This document shows positions 18,501 through 25,347 of a stretch of 34,588 nt of DNA, piece by piece. The DNA is taken from positions 1 through 34,588 of the forward strand of contig JAJYOT010000011.1 of the NCBI GenBank assembly GCA_021796015.1, given 5' to 3'. Position 1 is the stretch's first letter. Every line of letters begins with the position of its first letter. Source of the DNA: a bacterium. GTDB lineage: Bacteria; Elusimicrobiota; Elusimicrobia; UBA1565; UBA9628. The notes below the pieces were generated by a model. That model worked only from the letters and a program-made list of their open reading frames with translations. It was not told the DNA's origin and did no database searches. Position numbers and translations under genes: made by a program.

Positions 18501-18736
18501 CGCTTGAATCTTCCCTGATGGAGGGCTTTGGCGGCTTTTCGACCTTGCGAATTCTTGGACAAGGAAATCCGGGGGAAGGTCTTGGGGCGCAAATGGAATT
18601 AACGCCTCTGCCTAATTCCAGAGACTATCAGCCGCTTAAAAAAATGCGGAGGGAGATTGAAAAATCGATGAAGCAAAAATCGCCGTTAGAGTATCAAAAT
18701 TTGTTTAAGGACTATTTGCGGAGAATATCCGAGTGA
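15584..18736 (+). CDS. Large DUF4175-like membrane protein with long coiled coil
   Basis: The 1050-residue protein starts with two close transmembrane helices (about 17-43 and 47-68), a third near 140-160, then a beta-rich extracytoplasmic region (about 180-480, including HVLPDQPPTVQILSP) and a very long Gln/Ala/Lys/Glu-rich coiled coil (about 485-930). This order is that of the DUF4175/TIGR02302 type proteins, whose function is not established. The start is TTG at 15584; no ATG occurs before the membrane helices, and no Shine-Dalgarno is visible. It lies 47 nt after actF and overlaps the next gene as GTGA. A structural role at the envelope is only a guess. Confidence 0.7.
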   Translation: MLEKTVIRLKIQKIIEIFFEGFAAFLTGLLIFLASGLLLDKALIFSSVTRQVYWVFSVLALAVILGRYLFYPFLNFSTLEILSQAEKLFPRLSFHFKSSWELARVSGPKFHSQALEKEHQLETEKLLRESPKIYLPLGNLMRVIIQGGLSLAFFLSLISYAHQGLMRILWPWTRENLGQEVSVFPGDARVDWGASLEVKASWKSSSLISIDYRSLNLQVETPHGFENIPWDSQTPKGASLQFSQIHSPLKYRLVFHEAVTRAYSVTPVVRPKMMSVESRTKNVDSDWNPWVENSTMDVLSGHVFEVRGQPNENLKSASFLISKPPRAFLMSQTRNGAYQALFTVSRDFGFGFSLVSETGEKNHGGLKYWVHVLPDQPPTVQILSPRYPVEGSRFDSLPISYLAQDDGGIVKIFLSLASSDGPERELTIKTPDNAKEIYGDYSLNLSQLPVGNNRVKIAAVDNASSPHTSYSSPIQIKVIDLKRIRRKVKKAWKKAEKALAQLSDSENKALSALKQNPLGAQKQADLSQANAQKALRDMDELRRALSQDPYLNSALKSSLSVLKKRLDQEWSHGFEKARKNLALGNQEKASAQHQKILNSAQQAGQFLSQAEKLGELEDAAMNTAQMENQASELSSRLKEMSKEGKVSEAQKMEMQKEISSLAKEIEKLARKMAQIPHSKGSPASSSTPFPLEEAQQSLNDLAQALSSGNYEKAAQMAKRLEDEMEQMKSAMSEMARNSVFSSKMEKAARQLAKARETLSEAIQKERGVRQETSFLEKERLQREIAKQKDLLKKLAKMQGVLVSSASAQGGPFPPFILNQMKLIQAQFKSESAGNADEELLQVSSSLRASKVFNPHFPWDYFAQGEDRIRKILEKGVSGVLADLKKSGAEAQNQGQAKMLTQSALKQLQRLEMTVEIPESTMKNLSTASGDEESAQENLEKGQSQNALIDEENALSKLAQGLGSLDQSLSAEKSLESSLMEGFGGFSTLRILGQGNPGEGLGAQMELTPLPNSRDYQPLKKMRREIEKSMKQKSPLEYQNLFKDYLRRISE

Positions 18737-19866
18737 ACGCTCGTCTTGAAATTAAAGCCGGCGCGCGCCGGATTTTAGAGGCCGTGGCGGAAGAGGCCTT
18801 GAGGCGGAAACTTCCGGTCTATTTGGTCGGCGGGGCCGTCCGCGATTTTGTCATGGGGCGGGCCACCCGCGACCTTGATTTTACAGTCGAGGGAGATCCA
18901 AAACCCTTGGTTGATTTTTGCGCCAACCTCATCCGTGCCGAGGCCGTTCCGTTTGATTCTTTCGGAACCTGGCGTCTGGCCGGCTCGAAAAAATGGGAGA
19001 TTGATTTCGCGACCACGCGCTCGGAAACCTATCCGTTTCCGGCGTCGCTTCCGGTCGTTCAAACGCCGGTTGCAATCGAGGAAGACTTGCGCCGCCGGGA
19101 TTTCACCGTCAACGCGATGGCCTTGAAATTGTCGGGTGGGGTTTTCTCCGAGGTTTTGGATCCTTTTGGAGGTCTTCAAGATATCGCCTCCCGAAAAATA
19201 GAAATTCTTCATGAGAGGAGTTTTCGAGACGATCCGACCCGGGTTTTTAGGGCCGCCCGCTATGCCGGGCGTCTTCAGTTCTCTTGTTCTCCTCAAGTGG
19301 AGAAACTGGCCCGGGAAGCTTTGAAAGCCGGATACCCTCAAAAATTATCCCGCCATCGGCTTTTGTCCGAGATGTTGAAGATTCTCTCGGAGGAAAATCC
19401 TACGCCCATTTTTTTTCGACTTAAGAAATGGGGATATTTGGATTTATTGGATCCGAGGTTGAAGATTCCGCCTTCCTCTCGGTGGCGCGGGCTCAACGCT
19501 TACGCTCGTTTGGGAGTTTGGGCTTTTTCGCTGGGCTTGGAAGCCGAGAACTTCATCGCGTCTTGGCCGATTGAGGCGCGCGCGTCCTCGGAAATTTTGA
19601 TGGCCCTCAAAATCGCGCGCATTCAAGAATCCCCAAGGGTTCTCTTATCCGATTTGTCACGGGACATTCTTCGCGCTCTTTTTCCGCGCAAAATGAAATA
19701 CGCTTTTGAGACGCTCAAAATCAGCGGCTCTGACTTGATTCAAAAAGGAATGAGTCCCGGCCCGGAAATGGGCCGGATATTGCAAAAAGCGGCTCGTCTT
19801 CAATGGCGAGGGAAGATTAAGTCGAAACGGGAAGCAATTTTATGGCTTAGGAGATTAAGAAAATGA
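18733..19866 (+). CDS. CCA-adding enzyme / poly(A) polymerase family nucleotidyltransferase
   Basis: The 377-residue class II nucleotidyltransferase has the signature VYLVGGAVRDFVMG (about 26-39), the catalytic DxD in RDLDFTVEGDP, the RRRDFTVNAMA segment, and the RNA-binding start FRDDPTRVFRAARYAGRL. The family adds CCA to tRNA 3' ends, or A-tails; sequence alone does not separate CCA, A-adding and poly(A) activity. The C-terminal helical part is short and has no HD motif that I can see. Start GTG overlaps the stop of the DUF4175-like gene; its stop overlaps the pepE-like start as ATGA, so three genes form one unit. Confidence 0.88.
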   Translation: MNARLEIKAGARRILEAVAEEALRRKLPVYLVGGAVRDFVMGRATRDLDFTVEGDPKPLVDFCANLIRAEAVPFDSFGTWRLAGSKKWEIDFATTRSETYPFPASLPVVQTPVAIEEDLRRRDFTVNAMALKLSGGVFSEVLDPFGGLQDIASRKIEILHERSFRDDPTRVFRAARYAGRLQFSCSPQVEKLAREALKAGYPQKLSRHRLLSEMLKILSEENPTPIFFRLKKWGYLDLLDPRLKIPPSSRWRGLNAYARLGVWAFSLGLEAENFIASWPIEARASSEILMALKIARIQESPRVLLSDLSRDILRALFPRKMKYAFETLKISGSDLIQKGMSPGPEMGRILQKAARLQWRGKIKSKREAILWLRRLRK

Positions 19867-20561
19867 AACTCATCAACAAAAAATTTAAGCTCTTTCTTCA
19901 TTCCGGCGGCCCGATGGGTGAAATCGCGCGAAAGGAATTAGTGAAATTTCTGGAGGGCAAAAACCCCGTGGGTTTTATCAGCGCGGCTGATTTGGAAGAT
20001 GAGAAGGCGTATTTTTCCCGCGTTCAAGGGGTTTTAAATCAGCTCGGAATTAAAGCGGTTCATATCCGGTGGAATCAAAACCCGCTTAAAACGTTGTCAA
20101 AGGCGCAAGCGCTTTATGTCGGAGGAGGCAACACCTACGCTCTTCTGAAACGCCTGGGCCAGGCGAATTTGATTAAACCCATTCGGGAGCGCGTTAAAAA
20201 CGGAATGCCCTATATCGGCTCCAGCGCCGGAAGCAATCTCGCGGGCCCCACGATTTTAACGACCAACGATTGGAACGTGGTGGGGCTTTCCCGTTTCAAG
20301 GCCTTGAATTTGGTTCCTTTCAATATCAACCCGCATTACCGGGAGACCGATCCGGTCATGGCCCCGTTTAGCGAAACGCGGGACGACCGAATCCGCGAAT
20401 ACCACGTTGTAAACCAAAATCCGGTGATTGGAATCGAGGAAGGATCTATGCTGGTCGTGGAAGAAGGGCGCGTTCGCGTCTTGGGTTCCTCCCGCGCGAA
20501 GCTTTTCCGCCCGGGGCTAAAATCCGTTTGGTTTAAATCGGGCGAGAAAATTTCCGGTTAA
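19863..20561 (+). CDS. pepE: Peptidase E-like (family S51) alpha-aspartyl dipeptidase
   Basis: The 232-residue protein resembles PepE, a cytosolic serine dipeptidase cleaving N-terminal Asp from dipeptides. Seen: LHSGGPMGE near the start, YVGGGNTYALLKRL (about 80-93), the nucleophile Ser in IGSSAGSNLAGPTI (about 119-132), and FNINPHYRETDP carrying the expected His of the triad. ATGA overlap with the nucleotidyltransferase gene. It ends 26 nt before a convergent lipoprotein gene, with no hairpin between them. Cyanophycinase-like members of S51 share these motifs, but length and the Asn/Pro/His block favour PepE. Confidence 0.87.
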   Translation: MKLINKKFKLFLHSGGPMGEIARKELVKFLEGKNPVGFISAADLEDEKAYFSRVQGVLNQLGIKAVHIRWNQNPLKTLSKAQALYVGGGNTYALLKRLGQANLIKPIRERVKNGMPYIGSSAGSNLAGPTILTTNDWNVVGLSRFKALNLVPFNINPHYRETDPVMAPFSETRDDRIREYHVVNQNPVIGIEEGSMLVVEEGRVRVLGSSRAKLFRPGLKSVWFKSGEKISG

Positions 20562-20587
20562 ACGGCGTTGATTTGCCCAAATTCAAA

Positions 20588-21157
20588 TTATTGTTTCGGT
20601 TTTTTAACGTCCACGAAACGCAAAACCAAGACGTCATAACCCTTCATCTTGGAGAGAAGTTTCGAGAGCGTTTCGCGGTAGGTTTTTTCCTCGGCTGGAG
20701 AAAGCTGATTGGAATGAGATTTTCCCAAGGCATGAGCTTCGCCTTTGGCGAGAGTTCGGGCGTATTGTTGAACCGTTTCCACTTCGACTGCGCCTACATT
20801 GACGGAACCGGGATAAGCCGTCGGTCCTCCCATTGCGTCCGGATAGGCCGCCTTGAGAAGATTAGCAGCGAAATCAGCCTCGGTTTGATTCCGGGTTAAT
20901 ATCGTTTCTTCGTCAATAATGTAGCCGGTGTATCCGGGCGGATAGCCCTTGGGATCGTCATTGGTCTCTTCAATAAGAATGTTTTTCAAGCGGAATACAT
21001 GTTTATTGGCGACGGGAAGAAAACTGCTGCTGAGGTCGGAAAGCGCGGGAAACCAATGGGTTTCCTGTCCGAGCGAGAGATCGTCATGCTTTCGAGAACA
21101 GCCAAATAAGAGCGCCGAGAAGGCGAGCGCGAACCCAAGCTTTATTTTATTGGTCAT
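20588..21157 (-). CDS. Lipoprotein of unknown function
   Basis: The 189-residue product has a short basic N-terminus, a hydrophobic segment and the lipobox LLFGC (Cys near residue 20), so it should be lipidated and sit in the envelope. A clear Shine-Dalgarno, GGAGG, lies 9 nt before the ATG. The mature protein is hydrophilic; I see KGYPPGYTGYIIDEETIL and a C-terminal block LSKMKGYDVLVLRFVDV with no known motif. It follows the glycosyltransferase gene by 48 nt on the same strand. Function not recognised. Confidence 0.7.
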   Translation of the reverse strand: MTNKIKLGFALAFSALLFGCSRKHDDLSLGQETHWFPALSDLSSSFLPVANKHVFRLKNILIEETNDDPKGYPPGYTGYIIDEETILTRNQTEADFAANLLKAAYPDAMGGPTAYPGSVNVGAVEVETVQQYARTLAKGEAHALGKSHSNQLSPAEEKTYRETLSKLLSKMKGYDVLVLRFVDVKKPKQ

Positions 21158-21205
21158 GAGAAAAGTCCTCCTTTTTCATTTGACGTTTTTAATCATAACA
21201 TTAAT

Positions 21206-22372
21206 TCAAACCGCGACGGGTTCGCGAAGGACTTGAATTTGCTCTTGGGAGGGCGAAGCCTCAAGGGCGAGTTCGACGGCTTTTTTCGCGATAAGAAAGG
21301 CGGCCTCGGGACGACCCAGGCTGAGAGCGCAATCGCGCGCTTTCAACAACGTCTCGGGGCATTTTAGGAATTCGTCGATCGCGCCGGGGAGAGCCTCCGT
21401 GCTTAAAACTCGCCTGGCGGCTCCTTGGGAGACGATATAGTTTTCATTTCCCGTCTCCTGCCCGGGAATGGGGCTGACCGATAAAATCGGGACTCCGACC
21501 GCCAAGGCTTCCGAGACCGTCAGGCCCCCGGGTTTTGTGATCAGAAAATCGCTTTGGGCCATTAATTTCGGGATTTCTTTGGTAAAGCCCAGGATCACCG
21601 CGCGGTGGCGCGCCGGAAAGGATTTTTTCTCAAGCCGCCGGCGGGTCGTTTCATTTTTCCCGCAAATCGCGATGATTTCAAGCGGAGTTCTCGCGCGGAG
21701 TAAGGCGTCGAAAAAATCCTCCATGGGCCCCAAAGCGGCGCCGCCCAAAAGTAAAAGCGCGGTCTTTCGCTTTCGGGGAGAAAGTTGAGAACGCTCTTTT
21801 CTGGCCGAGAAAAAATCAGGGTGAATGGGGATTCCGGAAACGCTGATATTTTGACGTGAAACCCCTCGGAGTGAAAGAAGGGCGGCTGATTTCTCGGTCG
21901 CGGCGAAAAAATGCTCGCAGGGCAAATGCGCCCAAAGGCGATGCGCCTCGAAATCGGTCGTGACGCAAATTTGAGGTCTTTTCCATAGCCCGCGACGTTT
22001 GAGATCGGAGGCGATTTCAAGAGGCAAAAAATGGGTGTTGATGAGAATGTCCGGGCGCTCTTGTTCAAGCAAGCGCCGGAAACCTTTGGCGCAGGAGCTC
22101 TGAAGAATTTTTCTGAGATTATTTCCGGGACCTTCCCATAATCCCGGTTCATCGAGGCGGCGGTAGAGATATCCCAAAATTCGCGGATATCGGCGCGCCA
22201 ACATGAGATATCCTTCGCCGTAGATTTTGCGGAAAAGAGGCGGAGCCGCGGCGAGAACGTCCACGGTTTTAGCGTTGACTTTTGGAAATCTTAGACGCAA
22301 GGCCTCAAGGATTGCCTCGGCCGCGCGGGTGTGTCCCGCTCCGACGGAAGCGTGGGCGATGAGGACTTTCAT
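21206..22372 (-). CDS. GT28-family glycosyltransferase (diacylglycerol glucosyltransferase/MGDG synthase-like)
   Basis: The 388-residue enzyme has the N-terminal MGDG-synthase-type motif HASVGAGHTRAAEAI (about 6-20), as in UgtP and plant MGD1, and the C-terminal sugar-nucleotide site KPGGLTVSEALAVGVPIL (about 286-303), where MurG and its relatives bind UDP-sugar. Likely reaction: transfer of glucose or galactose from a UDP-sugar to diacylglycerol or another lipid at the inner membrane face. The exact sugar and acceptor cannot be read from the sequence. A TATACT -10-like box lies nine bases before the ATG. The lipoprotein gene downstream may be cotranscribed. Confidence 0.82.
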   Translation of the reverse strand: MKVLIAHASVGAGHTRAAEAILEALRLRFPKVNAKTVDVLAAAPPLFRKIYGEGYLMLARRYPRILGYLYRRLDEPGLWEGPGNNLRKILQSSCAKGFRRLLEQERPDILINTHFLPLEIASDLKRRGLWKRPQICVTTDFEAHRLWAHLPCEHFFAATEKSAALLSLRGVSRQNISVSGIPIHPDFFSARKERSQLSPRKRKTALLLLGGAALGPMEDFFDALLRARTPLEIIAICGKNETTRRRLEKKSFPARHRAVILGFTKEIPKLMAQSDFLITKPGGLTVSEALAVGVPILSVSPIPGQETGNENYIVSQGAARRVLSTEALPGAIDEFLKCPETLLKARDCALSLGRPEAAFLIAKKAVELALEASPSQEQIQVLREPVAV

Positions 22373-22381
22373 TTCACGATT

Positions 22382-22387
22382 AGTATA
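22382..22387 (-). promoter_or_regulatory. Possible -10 element of the glycosyltransferase gene
   Basis: TATACT on the minus strand ends nine bases before the ATG at 22372, so the mRNA would have a leader of only about 2-3 nt and no Shine-Dalgarno. No good -35 is visible. Confidence 0.42.
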
Positions 22388-22409
22388 GCCTCAATTTGCG
22401 CTTCGCGCC

Positions 22410-22433
22410 ACATTGTTCTTGTAAAATCAATGT
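22410..22433. repeat. Inverted repeat between divergent genes
   Basis: ACATTG, 12 bases, CAATGT: a perfect 6-bp dyad in the 95-nt space between the glycosyltransferase and the membrane protein genes. It could be an operator, but such a short dyad arises by chance quite often. Confidence 0.3.
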
Positions 22434-22456
22434 AAAAGCCGCGTGACGAAAAGTAA

Positions 22457-22462
22457 TATAAT
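22457..22462 (+). promoter_or_regulatory. -10 element of the Trp-rich membrane protein gene
   Basis: A perfect TATAAT ends five bases before the GTG start at 22468. No clear -35 is visible. It implies a leaderless transcript. Confidence 0.55.
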
Positions 22463-22467
22463 CAGTC

Positions 22468-23046
22468 GTGGTTTTTAAGACCTTTTTATCCTGCGTCGGC
22501 GAGGCTTTTTATCTTTTCGTTTTGGGATGGCTTCTGGCTCAACTCGAAATTCAAGTCGAGGGCGCTTATGGTTGGGCGGAGAAGCTTCCGACCTGGCGTT
22601 TCTCGCCTCCGTGGTTTTTAAAAATCACCAATGGAAAGCCCTTGACCGGATATCACTTTTACCTAATTTCCTTTTTGTTTTTCGTGTTCCATTTCCCGCT
22701 TTGTTTCGTACCGTTTTCAAAAGCCGTCGAGGCGAAAATTATCGCTTCTTATTGGCTCATGGGAGACACTTGGGATTTTCAGTGGTTCGTCTGGAATCCG
22801 GCGTGGGGCATCAAGCGCTTCTTGAACGAAAAAATCGCCTGGTTTCCGATTAAGCTGATCGGTTTTCCTATTGAGTATTACCTGGGGCTTTCCTTTTCAT
22901 TTCTGACCCTGTGGGCTCTGGATCCTAAAATGCTTTCCCGTTGGGTTATAGTGGCGGCTTGTCTTTTGACTCTTAACGCCCTTGCGGCCTTCGCGTCCTT
23001 AATTAAACCTGGGAAAGAACTCGGGGAGAACGGCTCTCCGCGTTGA
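22468..23046 (+). CDS. Tryptophan-rich integral membrane protein of unknown function
   Basis: The 192-residue protein has about four membrane segments (around residues 11-27, 63-83, 132-150 and 158-178). Its most striking part is WDFQWFVWNPAWGIKRF (102-118), followed by IAWFPIKLIGFPIEYYLG. From memory, unnamed membrane proteins in uncultured bacteria share a similar 'DF-WFV-NP--G-K-F' block; I cannot name the family. Start GTG, selected for the TATAAT five bases before it and the absence of a better start. The last 44 nt overlap the 3' end of the convergent dipeptidase gene. Confidence 0.66.
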   Translation: MVFKTFLSCVGEAFYLFVLGWLLAQLEIQVEGAYGWAEKLPTWRFSPPWFLKITNGKPLTGYHFYLISFLFFVFHFPLCFVPFSKAVEAKIIASYWLMGDTWDFQWFVWNPAWGIKRFLNEKIAWFPIKLIGFPIEYYLGLSFSFLTLWALDPKMLSRWVIVAACLLTLNALAAFASLIKPGKELGENGSPR

Positions 23047-24430
23047 CCCGGGCCGGAAGGTTCGACATTTCCTCATAGAGATGAAGCGCGCTCTGGATGG
23101 ATTTGAAGAAATCCCCCAAATGAAGGCTCTCGTTCTCGCTGTGCGGATTGGTGTAGGGGTCTTCCGCGCCGATGAGAATGGCCGGGACGCCGCCGAGAAC
23201 TTTTGAGAACGGGCCGACAAAGGGAATCGAGCCGCCGCATCCGATAAACACGGTTTTTCTTCCAAAGCCCTTTTCCAAGGCGCGGCTGGCCGCTTGAAAC
23301 GCTTTTCCTTCGGCTTCGGCCAACCAAGCGGGGGAGGCGTTCTCGTTTGAAAATTCAACCGTCACGCCCCAAGGCGCCGCTTTAAGAAGAGATTTTTTGA
23401 GGCTTTCCAAGGTTTGCTTGGGGTTCATGTGGGGAACCAGGCGAATGCCGATGTGACACCAGGCGGCCTCGTTGATGATATTGGCGCAGTCTTTTTTCGA
23501 GGAAGCCTGAATGGCGTTGACAGACAAGGAAGGCTGATTCCAAAGCGAATTGAGGAGATCCTTTCCGCCCATCACCTTTGTTTTGGGCAAGATTTGAGCT
23601 TGTTTCCTGAAATCCTTTTCCGAATACTTCAAGGATTTAAGGCTTTGGGCTTCCGCCTTTGAAAGGGCGCGGACTTTCGAGTAAATTCCCGGGATCGTCA
23701 TTTTCCCATCCTTGTCGGTCAAGGACGCGATCATCTTGGAGAGAGCTTGAACGGGATCGGCGACCGGGCCGCCCCACATGCCGGAATGAAGCGGGTGGTC
23801 GGAGGCTCGCACCACGACGTCGGTCGAGGCGATTCCGCGCAGAGAGGTCGTAATCGAGGGAATTCCGGTGTCGTAATTTCCGGTATCGGTTAAAATCATC
23901 GCGTCCGCCCGCATTTTTTGGTGATAGACTCTGAGAAATTCCTCCAAATGCGGAGAGCCGATTTCTTCTTCGCCTTCCACGATCATCTTGACGTTGAGGG
24001 GAAGCCGGCCCGCGGTTTTAAGGCAAGACCAGATCGCCGAGGCGTGAATGACCGCGCCGCATTTGTCATCGGCCGTTCCGCGCCCGTAGAGGCGGCCGCC
24101 CTTTTCAACGGCTTCAAAAGGCGGGGAATTCCAAAGGTTTTCCCGCCCCGCCGGCTGGACGTCGTGATGGGCGTAAAGAAGGAGGGTGGGTTTCCCCGGA
24201 GCGTTCATCCATTCTCCATAGACGTAGGGATGAGCGTCCTTGATCCTTAAAATCTCGACGTTTTGAAGCCCCGAGCTTCTTAGAAGGCCCGCGACCGCCT
24301 CGGCTGAATCGACCACGAATTGGGGGTCAAAGCCGGGAAAGCTGACGCTGGGTATTTTGACCAGGTTTTTCAGATTTTCGACGAATTTCCCTTCGTTGGA
24401 CTGCGCGAATCTTAAAGTTTCTTGGTTCAT
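23003..24430 (-). CDS. M20 family metallo-dipeptidase
   Basis: The 475-residue enzyme should be a cytosolic, two-zinc dipeptidase (M20A, PepV/carnosinase-like). Visible metal and catalytic residues: LYAHHDVQPAG (His and catalytic Asp), GRGTADDKCG (bridging Asp), VEGEEEIGSPHL (catalytic Glu and Glu ligand), LTDTGNY (Asp ligand) and NPHSENE (last His ligand). A lid domain lies between about residues 200 and 370. I choose the ATG at 24430 because GGAG sits 5 nt before it; an in-frame ATG at 24463 would add MKGRRKFNGEP, which does not look conserved. The predicted mRNA start is close to 24458. Substrate cannot be told from the sequence. Confidence 0.9.
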   Translation of the reverse strand: MNQETLRFAQSNEGKFVENLKNLVKIPSVSFPGFDPQFVVDSAEAVAGLLRSSGLQNVEILRIKDAHPYVYGEWMNAPGKPTLLLYAHHDVQPAGRENLWNSPPFEAVEKGGRLYGRGTADDKCGAVIHASAIWSCLKTAGRLPLNVKMIVEGEEEIGSPHLEEFLRVYHQKMRADAMILTDTGNYDTGIPSITTSLRGIASTDVVVRASDHPLHSGMWGGPVADPVQALSKMIASLTDKDGKMTIPGIYSKVRALSKAEAQSLKSLKYSEKDFRKQAQILPKTKVMGGKDLLNSLWNQPSLSVNAIQASSKKDCANIINEAAWCHIGIRLVPHMNPKQTLESLKKSLLKAAPWGVTVEFSNENASPAWLAEAEGKAFQAASRALEKGFGRKTVFIGCGGSIPFVGPFSKVLGGVPAILIGAEDPYTNPHSENESLHLGDFFKSIQSALHLYEEMSNLPARVNAESRSPRVLSQV

Positions 24431-24480
24431 GGGTTCTCCGTTAAATTTCCGTCTGCCTTTCATTCTATCAATTTGCGTCG

Positions 24481-24504
24481 GGAGGGCCTCAAATGAAAAA
24501 ATAA
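24481..24504 (+). promoter_or_regulatory. Shine-Dalgarno plus three-codon mini-ORF in front of panC
   Basis: GGAGGG (24481-24486) is followed after six bases by ATG AAA AAA TAA (24493-24504), in frame with panC, whose GTG begins three bases later. The spacing is ideal for initiation at the mini-ORF. It may be a reinitiation leader or an accident. Confidence 0.35.
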
Positions 24505-24507
24505 GCT

Positions 24508-25347
24508 GTGAGAATTATTTCAAGTCCGGAAGAGATGCGCCGCTTGTCGAGCGAGTGGAAGAAAAAGAGTCAGACCATAGGCTTTGCGCCGACCATGGGC
24601 GCTCTCCACGAGGGACACGCCTCCTTGATTGGCCGCGCCCGAAAAGAAAACGACAAGGTGGTCGCGTCTGTTTTCGTCAATCCCGCGCAATTTGGTCCCC
24701 ATGAGGATTTTTCCCGCTATCCCCGGCCTTTTGAGAAGGACAAAAAATTATGCTCCGCTTTGGGCGTGGATGCTCTTTATCATCCGGCTCCGGAAGCGAT
24801 TTATCCGCCGGGATACCGGAGTTTCGTCAATGTCGAGGGGCTTTCGGATTTGTGGTGCGGACATTTTAGGCCCGGCCATTTTCGCGGGGTGGCGACGGTG
24901 GTCCTTAAACTCTTGCAGACGGTTTCGCCCTCTCGGGCTTATTTTGGGGAAAAAGATTATCAACAGCTGACCATCATCCAAACGATGGTGCGCGATCTCA
25001 ATTTGCCTTTTCATATCGTCGGTTGCCCGACTTTGAGGGAAAAAGACGGCTTGGCGATGTCGAGCCGCAATCAATATCTGTCTCAATCCGAGCGAAAAGA
25101 CGCGCCTGTCCTTTACCAAGCTCTTCGCGGGGCATCGGAACAGATTGATAAAGGGGCTGAAATCTCATTGGCGCTCAAAGAAGCTCGTCAAAAAATTCTC
25201 TCCATTCCCAACAGCCGAATCGATTATATCGCCGCCGTGGACGGCTTGAGTCTTGAGGAGATCGAGTCTCCCCGGCTGGGCGCGCGTCTCATTGCCGCCG
25301 TTTGGATCGGAAAGACCCGGTTGATCGACAACGTGCAACTGTTTTAA
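24508..25347 (+). CDS. panC: Pantothenate synthetase (pantoate--beta-alanine ligase)
   Basis: PanC joins pantoate and beta-alanine with ATP to make pantothenate, the coenzyme A precursor. The 279 residues begin at GTG (MRIISSPEEM) and show the ATP-binding TMGALHEGH (about 29-37), the VNPAQFGPHEDFSRYPR block, the FGEKDYQQLTIIQ segment and the KMSKS-like DGLAMSSRNQYLS. Length matches the family. No pan partner genes are near. Its stop codon overlaps the stop of the convergent TPR gene by 4 nt. Confidence 0.96.
   Translation: MRIISSPEEMRRLSSEWKKKSQTIGFAPTMGALHEGHASLIGRARKENDKVVASVFVNPAQFGPHEDFSRYPRPFEKDKKLCSALGVDALYHPAPEAIYPPGYRSFVNVEGLSDLWCGHFRPGHFRGVATVVLKLLQTVSPSRAYFGEKDYQQLTIIQTMVRDLNLPFHIVGCPTLREKDGLAMSSRNQYLSQSERKDAPVLYQALRGASEQIDKGAEISLALKEARQKILSIPNSRIDYIAAVDGLSLEEIESPRLGARLIAAVWIGKTRLIDNVQLF

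Noticed and set aside
18775..19341. A 188-codon open frame opposite the nucleotidyltransferase gene
   Set aside because: It lies wholly antisense to a gene with clear motifs and has no domain or start signal of its own.
22398..22408. GCGC-TTC-GCGC hairpin between divergent genes
   Set aside because: Only four base pairs; too short to claim as a terminator or operator.
24431..24463. Longer N-terminus for the M20 dipeptidase from the ATG at 24463
   Set aside because: The internal ATG at 24430 has GGAG at a good distance, and the extra residues do not resemble the family.
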